Shown in pieces: positions 9,849-21,454 of a DNA stretch of 64,000 nt. This DNA comes from Odontocerum albicorne (lineage: Eukaryota; Arthropoda; Insecta; Trichoptera; Odontoceridae), in contig OX463856.1 in NCBI GenBank assembly GCA_949825065.1, positions 2,022,702 through 2,086,701 on the forward strand, written 5' to 3'. Under the pieces are notes generated by a model. The model was given only the letters and a program-made list of their open reading frames with translations. It was not told the origin of the DNA and ran no database searches. A program made the translations under genes and the position numbers. Within the stretch, counting starts at the first letter, position 1. Every line of letters starts with the position of its first letter.

Positions 9849-10083
9849 GTTGTTTATACTCGTAGTTAAGGCATTAACGTTGTGGAGGTTTAAAGGCATT
9901 GTAATTTATTTTTATCAAACACTGTTTATTCCACTTTTTTGTGACGGTATAACCCTACCGGTTTCAAGGCTTTCACCTCATCTTCAGGGGAGCGCAAACA
10001 AGTCTTGTTTGCGCTCCCCTGAAGATGAGGTGAAAGCCTTGACGGGTAGGGTTATACCGTCACAAAAAAGTGGAATAAACAGG
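9849..10083. mobile_element. foldback element F (copy 1)
   Basis: Long inverted arms, 9922-10002 and 10004-10082, are separated by one base, with CAAGTCTTG at the centre. A single-sided segment (GTTAAGGCATTAACGTTGTG) precedes the left arm. The right arm has lost a few bases near its GAAACC site. Related copies lie at 58245-58498 and 60247-60440, and a half copy at 25155-25250. No protein is encoded. Each arm contains the CTGAAGA...GAAAC...GTGGAATAAAC module discussed in the findings. Confidence 0.9.
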
Positions 10084-11194
10084 TTAATAACTTTCGCTTA
10101 CACCATAACCACCGCATACTTTATAATGCAAATATGTTCTGATTAATTTTTTTTTTTCCTAAGACTAATTTTGCATTGGTTATTAAAGTTGACATCCTAG
10201 CACTGTAGGAATGACTTCAACTACTAAAATAATAATTTACATGTTGTCATCAACATCTTTATACACAGGTGGCTGTTTTTAAAGAAGCGGCCCTGTGTAC
10301 ATAGATAGATATTCGCAAAATATGTCATTTTTAGCAAACATGAAAGGAAATGTGATGGAGGCAGCAATGCCGATGGGAAAATGGGCAAGGGGTAGGAGGG
10401 TACTTTGTCACCTTTATTACACAGTCCGGATATATCGCAGCTTCCAGCTAGTATTGCCTATTTTCAGAATAGATTAACTTCTTTTCTCCACGTACTATTA
10501 AATTAACAGTGTTCTAAGAAGAAGTCTAGATTAATTAAAATCCTGATGTGTCTATTTTTTTTGTTGTCGTTTTCATTAACTTTTAAACCAATTGAGTTGA
10601 AAATATTTATTTAAAACATATCAGATAGTTGGGCATACATTTTAACAGCAGGTTCTCAGTTCGTCATCACATGGAAGATCAGTATCTGATTAAGGAGTGT
10701 TGGCATTTGTGATACGAGTCTCATAGTCATTTGTGGGCGAAACGTTTTCAGAACCCTCAATAGCGCCTGGTACGTAGTAAGTTATAATGTGGAACTTGTA
10801 GAGGATTCGTTATTTTTAAATGGTGGAGAAATCCCTAAATCAATTTCTGAGACAATTCTACTACTGAGATTGCGGTTTCTCCTTGGCTATATCCTACAAG
10901 GTTTCTTCTGATTATGTTGGGATACTACCTTCTAAGCGTGAGGAGAAATATAAGGATCTCTTCTTATATATTTTAGTTGCTGACGGAAGCATACAATTCG
11001 AACTATTTATATAGTATATTCCAACTATATTGGACAAGTATGGTTTTATGTTTCTGACAACTATTCCAGGAACATAAATATTGATTATTTTAGCATAGAA
11101 TAATTAGAATTAAAGTGTTCTTTTTTTATACACGGAATGCCCTTTTGAATAGGCCCTCGGATATTGACATCTTCAATAGTTCAGAAAATGTTTC
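10084..11194. other. no gene recognised
   Basis: AT-rich, apparently single-copy sequence within this window. Short open frames lack recognisable domains. Confidence 0.45.
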
Positions 11195-11288
11195 GAAGTA
11201 AACATTTAGAGCTCTCTTAGTAATGTGAGTGAGTTATTTCGAAGAAAGCGTTTAGAGCTCTCTTAGTAATGGGAGTGAGTTATTTCGG
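11195..11288 (+). repeat. direct duplication of about 47 bp
   Basis: TTTAGAGCTCTCTTAGTAAT, followed by a GAGTGAGTTATTTCG block, occurs twice in direct succession with few differences. Confidence 0.85.
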
Positions 11289-11519
11289 CTTAACCATTAT
11301 TTCTTGTTTATTACTTTTTATTTCATATTTCTGTATTTATTTGTCTAAAGACTTTGTTTGTTATAAGGTTTAACCTTTACACTCCTATGTAAGACTAAAA
11401 ATAAATAAACTGTTATGTTGCTTCTAAAAAATCCCTTATTCGTGTTGTTGGCTCCGGTCCTTTCTGATATATAACGGCTATGCAGTGATTAAGAAAATCA
11501 ATTATTATTTTACAGAAGC

Positions 11520-13690
11520 TTGAAGCTGATGTATATTTTATTATGACTTTAACTGATCAGTAAAGCCACATAAATTATGTGTGTTGAAATGGGATATTTT
11601 ATTATGGTGGATATTTTATTATGACTTTAACTGATGCCTACTTTTATTATGACTTTAACTTGGGGCTGGTGGATATTTTATTATGAGTTTAACTTGGGGC
11701 TGATGTATATTTTATTATGACTTTAACTGATGGCTACATCAGTAATGCCACATCAACACCACATGAATTATGTGTGTCGAGATAGGATATTTTATAATGG
11801 TGGATATTTTATTATGACTTTAACTGATCAGTAATGCCACATCAACACCACATGAATTATGTGTGTCGAGATAGGATATTTTACTATGGTGGATATTTTA
11901 TTATGACTTTAACTGATGGCTACTTTTATTATGACTTTAACTTGGGGCTGATGGATATTTTATTACGACTATAACTTGGGGCTGGTGCATATTTTATTAT
12001 GACTTTAACTTGGGGCTGGTGGATATTTTATCATGAATTTAACTTGGGGCTGGTGGATATTTTATTATGACTTTAACTTGGGCTTGTGGATATTTTATTA
12101 TGAATTTAACTTAGGGCTGATGGATATTTTATTATGATTTTAACTTGGGGCTGGTGGATATTTTATTATGACTTTAACTGGGGGCTGATGGATATTTTAT
12201 TATGACTTTAACTTGGGGCTGGTGGATATTTTATTATGATTTAAACTTGGGGCTAGTGGATATTTTATTATGACTTTAACTTGGTGCTGATGGATATTTT
12301 ATTATGAATTTAACTTGGGGCTGGTGGATATTTTATTATGATTTTAACTTGGGGCTGGTGGATATTTTATTATGACTTTAACTTGGGGCTGGTGGATATT
12401 TTAATATGACTTTAACTTGGTGCTGATGGATATTTTATTATGTATTTAACTTGGGGCTGGTGGATATTTTATTATGATTTTAACTTGGGGCTGGTGGATA
12501 TTTTATTATGACTTTAACTTGGGGCTGGTGGATATTTTATTATGACTTTAACTTGGGGCTGATGGATATTTTATTATGACTTTAACTTGGGGCTGGTGGA
12601 TATTTTATTATGACTTTGACTTGGGGCTGGTGGATATTTTATTATGAATTTAACTTGGGGCTGTAGAATAATTTTTTATAACTTAAACTTGGGGCTGGTG
12701 GATATTTTATTATGACTTTAACTTGGGACTGGTGGATATTTTATTATGACTTTAACTTGGGGCTGGTGGATATTTTATTATGATTTTAACTTGGGGCTGG
12801 TGTATATTTTATTATGACCTTAACTTGGGGCTGGTGGATATTTTATTATGACTTTAACTTGGGGCTTGTGGATATTTTATTATGACTTTAATTTGGGGCT
12901 GGTGGATATTTTATTATGACTTTAACTTGGGGCTGGTTGATATTATATTATGACTTTAACTTGGGGCTGATGGATATTTTATTATGACTTTAACTTGGGG
13001 CTGGTGGAAATTTTATTATGACTTTAACTGATGGCTACATCAGTAATGCCACATCAACACCACGCGAATAATGTGTGTCGAGATAGAATATTTTATTATG
13101 ACTTTAACTGATGGCTACTTTTATTATGACTTTAACTTGGGGCTGATGGATATTTTATTATGACTTTAACTTGGGGCGGGTGGATATTTTATTAGGACTT
13201 TAACTTTGGGCTGGTGGATATTTAATTATGACTTTAACTTGGGGCTGGTGTATATTTTAGTATGAATTTTACTTGGGGCTGATGGATATTTTATTATGAT
13301 TTTAACTTGGGGCTGGTGGATATTTTATTATGAATTTTACTTGGGGCTGATGGATATTTTATTATGATTTTAACTTGGGGCTGGTGGATATTTTATTATG
13401 ACTTTAACTTGGGGCTGGTGGATATTTTATTATGTCTTTAACTTGGGGCTGGTGGATATTTTATTATGAATTTAATTTGGGGCTGATGGATACTATATTA
13501 TGACTTTAACTTGGGGCTGGTGGATATTTTATTATGACTTTAACTTGGGGCTGGTGGATATTTTATTATGACTTTAACTTGGGGCTGGTGGATATTTTAA
13601 TATGACTTTAACTTGGGGCTGGTGGATATTTTATTATGACTTTAACTGATGGCTACATCAGAAATGCCACATTAACACCACATTAATGAT
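11520..13690 (+). repeat. satellite array, 34-bp unit, about 2.2 kb
   Basis: The core GGATATTTTATTATGACTTT recurs about every 34 bp, linked by AACTTGGGGCTGGT. There are roughly 60 units with substitutions. Longer variant units, marked by GGCTACATCAGTAATGCCAC and a GTGTGTCGAGATAG block, appear at the left (about 11545-11900), near 13030-13100, and in part at the right edge. This suggests a higher-order structure with older boundary units. Confidence 0.95.
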
Positions 13691-13721
13691 TACATTAAAA
13701 GTTAAAATAACAGTAATTTGA

Positions 13722-13810
13722 TTAGCTGCATGGGCAAGTTAATAAAACGTTGGTCTTCCACCCTGGAGATAATGATTCAATCTCCGATAGTCCAAAAAAA
13801 CAGATATGAT
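13722..13810 (+). repeat. tRNA-derived SINE head, decayed
   Basis: A TGGGCAAGTTAATAAAACG segment (A-box-like) is followed about 30 bases later by TGATTCAATCTCCG (B-box-like), then TAGTCC and an A-run. The layout matches clearer SINE heads at 24312, 27392 and 61745. It lies just outside the satellite. Confidence 0.55.
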
Positions 13811-14489
13811 GATAGGCAGTCCTCTGTGCTCGATTCAGATTACCTGTCACCCTGTATCATATATGGAAGACACCTGTGTGTGAAAGCTTAGAATACCTGT
13901 TTGGTTAAGTGTAGCTACATTTAGAAGTAATATTGGCTTCTATAACCCAATACTAAGAATGTGCCGAGAGTATAATGCGATAGTTGACTCAGATGTTGAC
14001 GTATACAGTTGAACACTCGCGAAGTTTAGAAGGATGGTAACAGCATTTACTGAGGAATGAGTGTTAATTTTTTTTATTACAATGTTATATAATTAGTAAA
14101 ATTTTTACTAATTTGTTGATATCACGGAACTGTATATGAGGTGAAAACTAGTGATTGGGATTTAAATCCTTGGTATTATTTTACAATGACATGTTTTGTG
14201 TTCAAATCTTTATTAATACGAGTATCCTGTAGTGTCCTTAGAAATAAAGCTGTTGCACATTCTTGAAGTATAGTATGGTATTAAAACCAAAGTTTCAATG
14301 GCAACAACATTGCTCTCTCTGGTAACCTGATGTATCTGGTAACCAGAGAAGGAAAGCAATCTTTAAAAATCGCTTTATGGTTTGACTTAGTTTACTCAAT
14401 TAAATAAATTACATAACGACATTATTTTATCGATACGACTCGACATGGCACTGCACGTCCTGGGATTGTACTACATGATACAATACCAT
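13811..14489. other. no gene recognised
   Basis: AT-rich sequence with nothing recognisable. Confidence 0.45.
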
Positions 14490-15560
14490 GTAGAACAATG
14501 CAAATCACTGCAATACAATGAAGTTCAATGCAATACAGAACAATAAATACAATTCAATACAAAACATAACACAATACAATGCAATACAATTCTATTTAAC
14601 ACAAAACAATACAGTATATTACAATACAATGCAATACAATACGATTCAATACAATACGATACAATACAATACGATACTATATAATACGATTAAATACAAT
14701 ACGATACCATACAATACAAAACAATACGATACAATACAATACGATACAAAACAATACGATACGATACAATACAATACGATACAAAACAATACGGTACGAT
14801 ACGATACAATACAATACGATACAATACAATACAATACAATACAAAACAATACAATACAATACAATAAAATACAATACAATACAATACAATACAATACAAT
14901 ACAATACAATACAATACAATACAATACAATACAATACAATACAATACAATACAATACAATACAATACAATACAATACAATACAATACAATACAATACAAT
15001 ACAATACAATACAATACAATACAATACAATACAATACAATACAATACAATACAATACAATACAATACAATACAATACAATACAATACAATACAATACAAT
15101 ACAATACAATACAATACAATACAATACAATACAATACAATAAAATAAAATACAATACAATACAATACAATACAATACAAAACAATACAATACAATACAAT
15201 ACAATTCAATTCAATACAATACAATGCAATGCAATGCAATACAATGCAATATAATGCAATACAATACAACACAATACAACACAATGCAATACAATACAAT
15301 ACAGTACAAATATTACAAAAAAATTAATACAATGCAGTACAAAACATTACAATAAAACACAATTCCATTACAATACACTACAATATAATACAATACAATA
15401 AAATACAATATATTGCAGTGCCATACAATACAATACGATACAATATAATGCAATACAATATAGTACAATACAATTAAACATAATGCAATGTAATACAAAA
15501 CATTTCAACAGTCTAGTACAGTACAATGCAGTGCAGTGCAGTACAATATAATATATCAGA
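14490..15560 (+). repeat. ACAAT pentanucleotide microsatellite, about 1 kb
   Basis: An almost pure ACAAT run from about 14820 to 15170 is flanked by several hundred bases of decaying versions: ACGAT-rich on the left (14640-14820), and GCAAT and TACAAC variants on the right. Because the period is five, all three frames on each strand stay open for long stretches, giving spurious Tyr/Asn/Ile/Gln or Tyr/Cys/Ile/Val proteins. I reject these as genes. Confidence 0.98.
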
Positions 15561-15969
15561 CAATATAAAAAAATTTAATCTGAATTATTCTTTTGTTGAC
15601 CTTAATAAAATAATGTTTGAAAATATTTGAGTAAAATTTCTCACACGACGTGCCTAGTCTTGTCAAGGGATGACAGTGCGAGTGAACGCATCAATCTCCA
15701 TTAAATAAGTGAACATGACGCGATGTTAAAACATGTCGGAGCATAAACAAATAGGAGATGACAGTTGATACGAGTTGGCGTTTAGGCCCACGGCCTGGTT
15801 GGGCCTGTATCACAGAGGTAATAGGCCCATTTCACAGGCCGTCCTGGGAAATGGGCCCATTTATTTTATAGGAAGAGGGGGGACAGCCGAATATCGGGTA
15901 AGCACTGTACTTGTAAATGCCCAACTTTTTGGTTGTTAATTATTTGTGGGCTGACTCAATATGATTGTG
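15561..15969. other. no gene; GC-richer inverted repeat inside
   Basis: No coding sequence recognised. Around 15785-15860 the motif AGGCCCA/TGGGCC recurs, and GGCCCATTTC (15824-15833) pairs perfectly with GAAATGGGCC (15848-15857), leaving a 14-base loop that itself contains GGCCGTCC. Confidence 0.55.
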
Positions 15970-16275
15970 TTAATTGATTTATTGTACAGGAGAATCGCTG
16001 GCAAAACCCTTCTTGATAGAGTATGAAACACAAAAATCCGAAGGATGTGCAAAGTTGAATATATTGTCAGTGAAGAAGATTCTGGAACGAACATGTATCC
16101 AGAATGGCGGAACCAAGAGCCGTAAGAATGGCCAGTGACAGTATCCCCCAAGCAAGCAGACCTCCAGGACGACCTCCCAAAATAAGGGAAGACAGCTGGC
16201 AGTCGACGTGACAAGAAAGAAACGATGATGCAGGACCATAACAGGCAAATAGGTCTAAAAGAAGATTTATTGTAC
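15970..16275 (+). pseudogene. LINE reverse-transcriptase C-terminal remnant
   Basis: The plus strand reads IAGKTLLDRV, then a stop, NTKIRRMCKVE. After a frame change come RMAEPRAVRMASDSIP and SRPPGRPPKIREDSWQST. A basic block followed by PPGRPPK-RW-DSW is familiar from the C-terminal tail of the pol protein in several insect non-LTR retrotransposons. Stops and frame changes show it is dead. The family assignment is from memory of the motif. Confidence 0.7.
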
Positions 16276-16659
16276 GTGATTTGATACGAAGGTTTCTTTG
16301 CTTTGCTTTCTTACTTTAGATACTGTGATATTTATGTGACATAGAATTTGCCTGTAAGGAGAACTCAAATTTTATATCCAATTTTAACTGTAACATATGT
16401 TAACATGACCATAAGATGAGCATGGCCCGCATGGTCAGTGTCCATACATGCATGATATCTGTCCATAATAACCTTACTATGTAACATACATATACCAACC
16501 AGCTGTGAGGGTCAAGGACTCAAACACGAGTTGGCTCTGGTATACTAAGCTTTTAAACAGAATTTCTTAACGACCATTCCAAAACTCTCATTTTGGACTT
16601 CTAAACTTACGTTTTTCCGTAGTAAAGTAAAATTAAATTGACTCAATGAGCGTGGATCT
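16276..16659. other. no gene recognised
   Basis: AT-rich sequence, nothing recognised. Confidence 0.4.
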
Positions 16660-17240
16660 TATTGGGTGAAGCAATAAAGCACTTAGAAAAGAGGATAATA
16701 GATCGGGTACAATGTATGACAGAACACGGAAGGAAAGGATAAATGTGAACTTAAGTCTGTTGTAATAAAAAAGACAAAGAAGGGCGCTCTAAAATGGTTT
16801 TTGCATGTAAAACAAATGAATGAAGAAAGAATAACAAAATAAATACAGCGCAAATATACAGTACCCGGCGGTAAAGAATACATATCTGGCTTAAGAAAGA
16901 GACTGTCGGCCATAATCGGCTAACTTCGGCTTTGTAGAGCGTCATCTCTGTCATTCATACACGTGTTCCGTCGCGATTTGTCAGTCGTTGTCAAGCGTAT
17001 TGTGCGACAGAGACGACGCTCTACAAATCCGAGGCTAGCCGATTATGTCCAACAGTCTCTTTCTTAAGCCCGATGTGTATTACTTACCGCCGGATACTTG
17101 TAAGTGGATGGCGATATAAAGGATGAACAAGGAAAGTCTGGTTGGAACAAGCGAATTCTTATTTTGAAAACGCCAAATGTAAAAAGTCAAAGAAATCGTG
17201 GGACTTGTGTAATGATGTATATCGTGATATGGACACTGCA
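16660..17240 (+). mobile_element. LINE family B C-terminal remnant, split by a MITE
   Basis: Before the MITE the plus strand reads ALKWFLHVKQMNEERITK, with an interrupted continuation IQ. After it, GTAAGTGGATGGC continues the block that in the copies at 17872 and 27640 reads CAAATGTGAGTG and then the GRPRK-type region. So the two halves belong to one LINE tail, and the MITE (16859-17100) came later. Several stops are present. Confidence 0.7.
16859..17100. mobile_element. pogo-like foldback MITE (242 bp)
   Basis: Near-complete inverted repeat: arms of about 95 bp starting CAGTACCCGGCGGTAA and ending TTACCGCCGGATACTTG. Both arms contain AAGAAAGAGACTGT and AGAGCG blocks. TA lies at 16857-16858 and 17101-17102. 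A TA target and CAGT-type ends fit the pogo/Tigger branch of Tc1/mariner, but without a transposase this is inference. A half copy is at 36311-36408. Confidence 0.85.
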
Positions 17241-17869
17241 TGAAGTTATATATTATGGATCGAAGAATTTGAAGAGATGTTGAGACTGAGATAGACCACC
17301 AACATATGAAATTATCAAGGTAGAAAATTATCGAGACAGGGTCCTCTGTGATGGCATCACTCCAAGATCCCTAAAGTAAGGAGAGGTAGAGAATCGTCAT
17401 GGGCACAGTTGGGCTGACTGAAGAGATCACGACCATCAGTCGCGAGGAAATTACTAAGCAGAAGAACCTCCTATCAACAATATCTATATCTGTAGATGAT
17501 GTACCATCTACGTAGAATGTTCTCCGTCGTATTTGGGAGAATATCTTCAGAACGAATTGGGCTAAATAGTTTTGCTTGGGCAGGTAATCAATTAAAGATT
17601 ACCCTCGTCAAGGCAAACCTGCAGAAGCACTCACTACAGAAACTATAGAGTTTTTATCAGTAGTATTGATAAATTAATTTATCGTTCAAAAACTTAACTG
17701 AACTTCAGGGGACTTTATTAAAAAAAATATTATCTTACATATTTTATTTCCTATATGGGGTCTGTATAGGAATACGGTAAAGATTAATATTGATTTAAGG
17801 CTGAAGTGTTGAGTTAGATGAATACTACTCTGCGACGATTTGAGCATAAATAAATAACAAAACAAATAT
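17241..17869. other. no gene recognised
   Basis: No recognisable coding sequence; possibly more LINE decay. Confidence 0.4.
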
Positions 17870-18085
17870 ACAGTGCAAATGTGAGGGGAAAGTCAGGTAG
17901 TGGAAGACCAAGGAACGTAGGCTTCAAAAAAGGAACGTATTAATCCAGAGAAATCGAAGGAGTTGTATGATAAGTATGTATTTAGAAGAGGCAAATTATG
18001 TATGTTAAGAAAGGAAAGTCTGACGTTATGTCCTCTGTGTCTACCCAGACAAGGAAATTTCGCCATGGTATGTATGTTCAATTAA
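17870..18085 (+). mobile_element. LINE family B 3' end
   Basis: The translation SANVRGKSGSGRPRNVGFKK is followed by a 3' block (GAAAGTCTGACGTTATGTCC, then a TACCC and GGAAA stretch). The same block occurs at 27770-27830, 38325-38375 and 39165-39215. The order of the GRPRN motif and the 3' block defines this family in the window. Stops show it is not functional. Confidence 0.72.
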
Positions 18086-18834
18086 ACTAATGTCATCACA
18101 TTGTAGAAGTGGTTCACACTGGATTTCTTGGCCCCCGCTGCGTGAGGAGTGTGAGAAGGGAGTGCGCCCCTATCCCTCCACCCTCCAGGAGTAATGGGAG
18201 CGTTCAATGTAAATAATGACGCCATCTTCCAATTAGCACGAGTGCCCCTTTTAATATTCTTTTCTTCGGTTTGCCACTTCCTTCTTCCTTTTTCTCGAGC
18301 TTAAAATAATCACACATACGCATTAACAATCCAAATAATAGGACAATTATTAAAGTGCCTAACGTTGTGGTCCAATGTTTTTATTGATGCCTTTTAAATG
18401 TGGGTAGAAAGGTTCATACACATACTAGAAGAACCAATTTATGTTTTTTTTTTTACATAACTTTATAGAGCTGTTTGTCGATCATTAAGATCACATCAAG
18501 ATTACAGAAAATGCGCAGAGGACAAATAATTTTAAGTCTATCGAGAACTTTGCAAATTTAGAGATTTGTCTCGTGGAATACGAAATACTATTCCATAGAA
18601 GATATCTCGCTATCAGAACCTTAAAAATATTTGTGTTTGCAAATTTCATTAGAATTCTGAAGAGTTCAAGTATTCGCAGAGCACAGCTCTGCGAATTATT
18701 CAAGAAGTATTCAACCATATCAAGGGATTTTTTTATTTACAAAGTATCGACTCAGATGATGGAAGAGTTATGAGGGATATCAAATGGCATGCAGTGGAAG
18801 GAAATAAAGGCAACTAATTAATAAAATGTATTTA
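18086..18834. other. no gene recognised; slightly GC-rich patch and a short palindrome
   Basis: 18120-18240 is less AT-rich than its surroundings but has no recognisable frame. At 18672-18696, ATTCGCAGAGC and GCTCTGCGAAT form perfect 11-bp arms around ACA. Confidence 0.45.
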
Positions 18835-19060
18835 TTTGAATCGGACAGCATCAAAATTTGCTAAGATGATGAGTATTTTGGTAGTAACTTTGATAAGTAG
18901 GAGTGAAACTTGAAAGTGGAAAAGATTTAAAGGAGCCGAATAAATGTTATAGTAATGCGCACTGATATGATTAAGTACAAAATAACGTGCTTAGGGTTGA
19001 ATTAGGGCTATGGTTTGAGCACGTGGAACAATGAACGAGTGTTTGAGTATTGTTAACATA
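18835..19060 (+). mobile_element. LINE remnant (pol region), shared with 26900-27020
   Basis: GAATCGGACAGCATCAAAAT, the GCTAAGA block and GAAACTTGAAAGTGGAAAAG correspond in order to the sequence at 26900-27020. Frames are broken and no motif is well preserved. I assign it to LINE debris because the second copy is embedded among LINE pieces. Confidence 0.5.
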
Positions 19061-19140
19061 CGAACTATTTTATCAGACTGGGTGCCTTTTAAATTATTAT
19101 TTCCAGGTCCTATCAGAATTCAAATGTAATTTATTGACAA

Positions 19141-19566
19141 TATTTACCACATTTATTGCAAACAAAATCTGGTGTGCGTATTGCCAGGTGGCAATCTCTT
19201 CCAACCAACCAGAAAAAAGTAAATGAAGCAACTAATGTAGTCGCATAAACCATTAAAATGTCTATCCATCCCCTCGAAACCCATAAACACATACGTGAGC
19301 ATATGCCCACGAACCCCACAGAGACGGACAATCACCCGAACGTTATTTTTCATATAAAGTGAGATATCATCAATCAAAAGGAAAGGAAGGGATGGTGGAG
19401 AGAAAAGGAAAATAAAAATCAGAAACGAAACACGTTATTTTATTGACTAGAAATTAAGAGTTTTTTCAGTCGCTTCTTAAAGCATGCCAAGGACGGAGTA
19501 AGTCTTATATTAGTTTGTAACTGATTCCAGAGTCTCACTGCATGGACAGTAAAGGACGACGTAAAA
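19141..19566 (-). mobile_element. LINE family A 3' end
   Basis: On the minus strand the end of pol (TCCATGCAGTGAGACTCTGG, ACTCCGTCCTTGGCATGC) is followed by the intact TTTAAGAAGCGACTG junction and the complete 3' UTR ending CTGGTTGGTTGGAAGAGATT and GCAATAAATGTGGTAAATA. This is the empty-site reference for the TTAA MITE insertion at 5460. Confidence 0.85.
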
Positions 19567-19569
19567 AAA

Positions 19570-19802
19570 CTTAGGGGTAGTAGTCAAGCATCTTACCAAC
19601 TACACAACGAAGGTGATCAAAATACTGAAAACTCAATTGATTTTTAGAACTATATATTTAAGGATATTTATTCAGCTGGAAAGCAGATGGCTGAAGAAAA
19701 GTGTTTACTAACCAGGTCACGAGGGTTGTGAGGAATTGAACCTGACACCAACGGGAAGAATACAAGGACCTTACTAATTACTGGGCCACTGAGATCGCTT
19801 AG
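19570..19802 (-). repeat. tRNA-derived SINE fragments
   Basis: Two minus-strand pieces. At 19570-19615, TGTGTAGTTGGTAAGATGC is A-box-like. At 19700-19795, GGCCCAGTAATTAGTAAGGTC is followed by GGTTCAATTCCTCAC, which is B-box-like. They abut the LINE A tail. They look like SINE heads and not tRNA genes, because no cloverleaf is preserved. Confidence 0.6.
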
Positions 19803-20664
19803 AAAATTCTTATTAAAATTTGGTAACCAAGTTCTTAAGCAAGAATTTAAGTTGATAAAGTAAAATCTCATTATGAAGAAAATATGGAAGAGAATATCTT
19901 TGAAGAAAACTTCATTAAGTCCCAGTTGAGAATACAAATTTTCCCAACTCTAATCTTCAAAAAACAACAACGTATTCATCACAGCATCCGTCGTCCTTCC
20001 AAGAAGCACAGAAGAACTGTTGGATTGTTCTTCAATTAAAACACGCAATTAAAACTTAAAAAACTTTTTTGGTGACCTGCCATTTATTAGAATCTTCCCT
20101 GCAAAAGGATAATTACTCCGGCAGGATGCAAACTAATTTATAACAAACTTCCTTTCAGCAGTTATATCCTAATTTAAAGTTAAAGGGACACAAATTAAGC
20201 TAATTATTATTATTATTATTCCGAGGACCCGTTGCAGAATTCTGGCTGAACTTTTTAATATATTGATGTTAAGAATTAATGTTTCTCGCTCTTAAGTCAT
20301 AACGCTTGGAACATAACTTCGGAACATCACAAACTAAAGACCAAAATTTTATAATGAGAATTAATTTTAAAGTTCAGAAGTTGAAAACTTAATTTGTTTG
20401 TTAAGTTCAATAATATTAAAAACTTTCAGTTGGTAATATAAATAGAATTAAAAGTTTTATGTTGGTAGCGTTAGTTTTTTTACGCCAATGTCGAAAAAAT
20501 TGCGATGAGATCTAGTGGGAGTAAGAGATACAGTTTTAATAATTAAATTTGTTAGTGTAAGAGAAATGGGTGGTTTGTGCAATTTTAAGGAACTTAGAAG
20601 GCAACCTTTTTTTTGGGAATTCTAATGAAAATTTATAAAATAATATAAACAATATTATTTACAC
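19803..20664. other. no gene recognised
   Basis: AT-rich sequence; a (TAT)n-like run near 20205; nothing else seen. Confidence 0.45.
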
Positions 20665-20925
20665 TACACTCCACTTAAAGCCGAATGTGGTACTATTACA
20701 TATCGGAAGATCTACACGAGTTTCATTGTTGTTCGTCTTCCCTTGGTAAGTTTTCAACGGTTTTCTTATCAAATACGTTTTTCTGAATATATGTAGATGC
20801 GGGGAAGTAACGAATCTTTGGCTGCAGCCACTACCTTCCTATCTTTACACTTAATTTGTTTTGAAATAATTTTAATCCATCCAATAAAAAGGGACTCAAA
20901 TTACAAGTAAGAGCGCCATTGAGGA
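20665..20925 (+). repeat. dispersed repeat, probable LINE family E 3' UTR (copy 2)
   Basis: Same ordered blocks as 7165-7412: ACATATCGGAAGATC, GTCTTCCCTTGGTAAGTTTT, TGGCTGCAGCCACTACCTTC and GGGACTCAAATTACAAG. Confidence 0.6.
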
Positions 20926-21094
20926 GGTTTTTTTCCCTAAACATCAGTTATATTTTATTATCATTTGTTGTAATAAATAACACTTTTGTTGTATACGGTA
21001 CGATCTGGTTCATTTCTTATTACATAATAATATCTTCCAACAAACCAATAATGTTTTAAACAATCTTAAGTGAATATCGAATTAGAAACTGCTT

Positions 21095-21425
21095 TTAAAA
21101 ATCTGGATACCAATGGGAATGGAACCCGTAAACCCCGGTTTTTGTTGCACACGGTATAATATGGTAGGTTTATTGTTGCATGGAAAAGTCTTGTTGTTTT
21201 ATATTCAATTTCAAATACGTTTTAATATCCGCAAATCAAAAATCTAGACAGGCTGGGCACAATCGGGATCCGATGTCTAGATTTTTGTACCCTGATTAAG
21301 AAAAAAATAATTTAGTCTGCTATTTGCGTTAGGTCTCTTTAAAATCTTTCTTGTTGGTAGGAAGAGATTGTCTAATGGCAAATAACTGCTTGGTTAATGT
21401 GTATACAACGAAAGTAGAAAACAAA
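21095..21425. repeat. decayed SINE pieces and a 13-bp inverted repeat
   Basis: 21100-21150 on the minus strand resembles a SINE head (GGTTCCATTCCCATTGG). 21340-21415 on the plus strand resembles the shared SINE tail (TTGTTGGTAGGAAGAGATTG, then TATACAACGAAAGTA). Between them AAAAATCTAGACA (21237-21249) and TGTCTAGATTTTT (21273-21285) form perfect 13-bp inverted arms. Confidence 0.55.
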
Positions 21426-21454
21426 AATGATTATAAAAAAAAATAATAAACTTC

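Noticed and set aside
9927..10083. True hammerhead ribozyme in foldback F
   Set aside because: CUGAAGA and GAAA are present and a GUC follows a possible stem III, but there are extra bases at the core junctions and no complementary stem I. Kept only as a hammerhead-like finding.
9775..10146. 123-codon frame across the foldback
   Set aside because: It reads straight through both inverted arms; no domain.
14518..15299. Open frames of 170-217 codons on both strands
   Set aside because: They are pure translations of the ACAAT microsatellite; a five-base period keeps all frames open.
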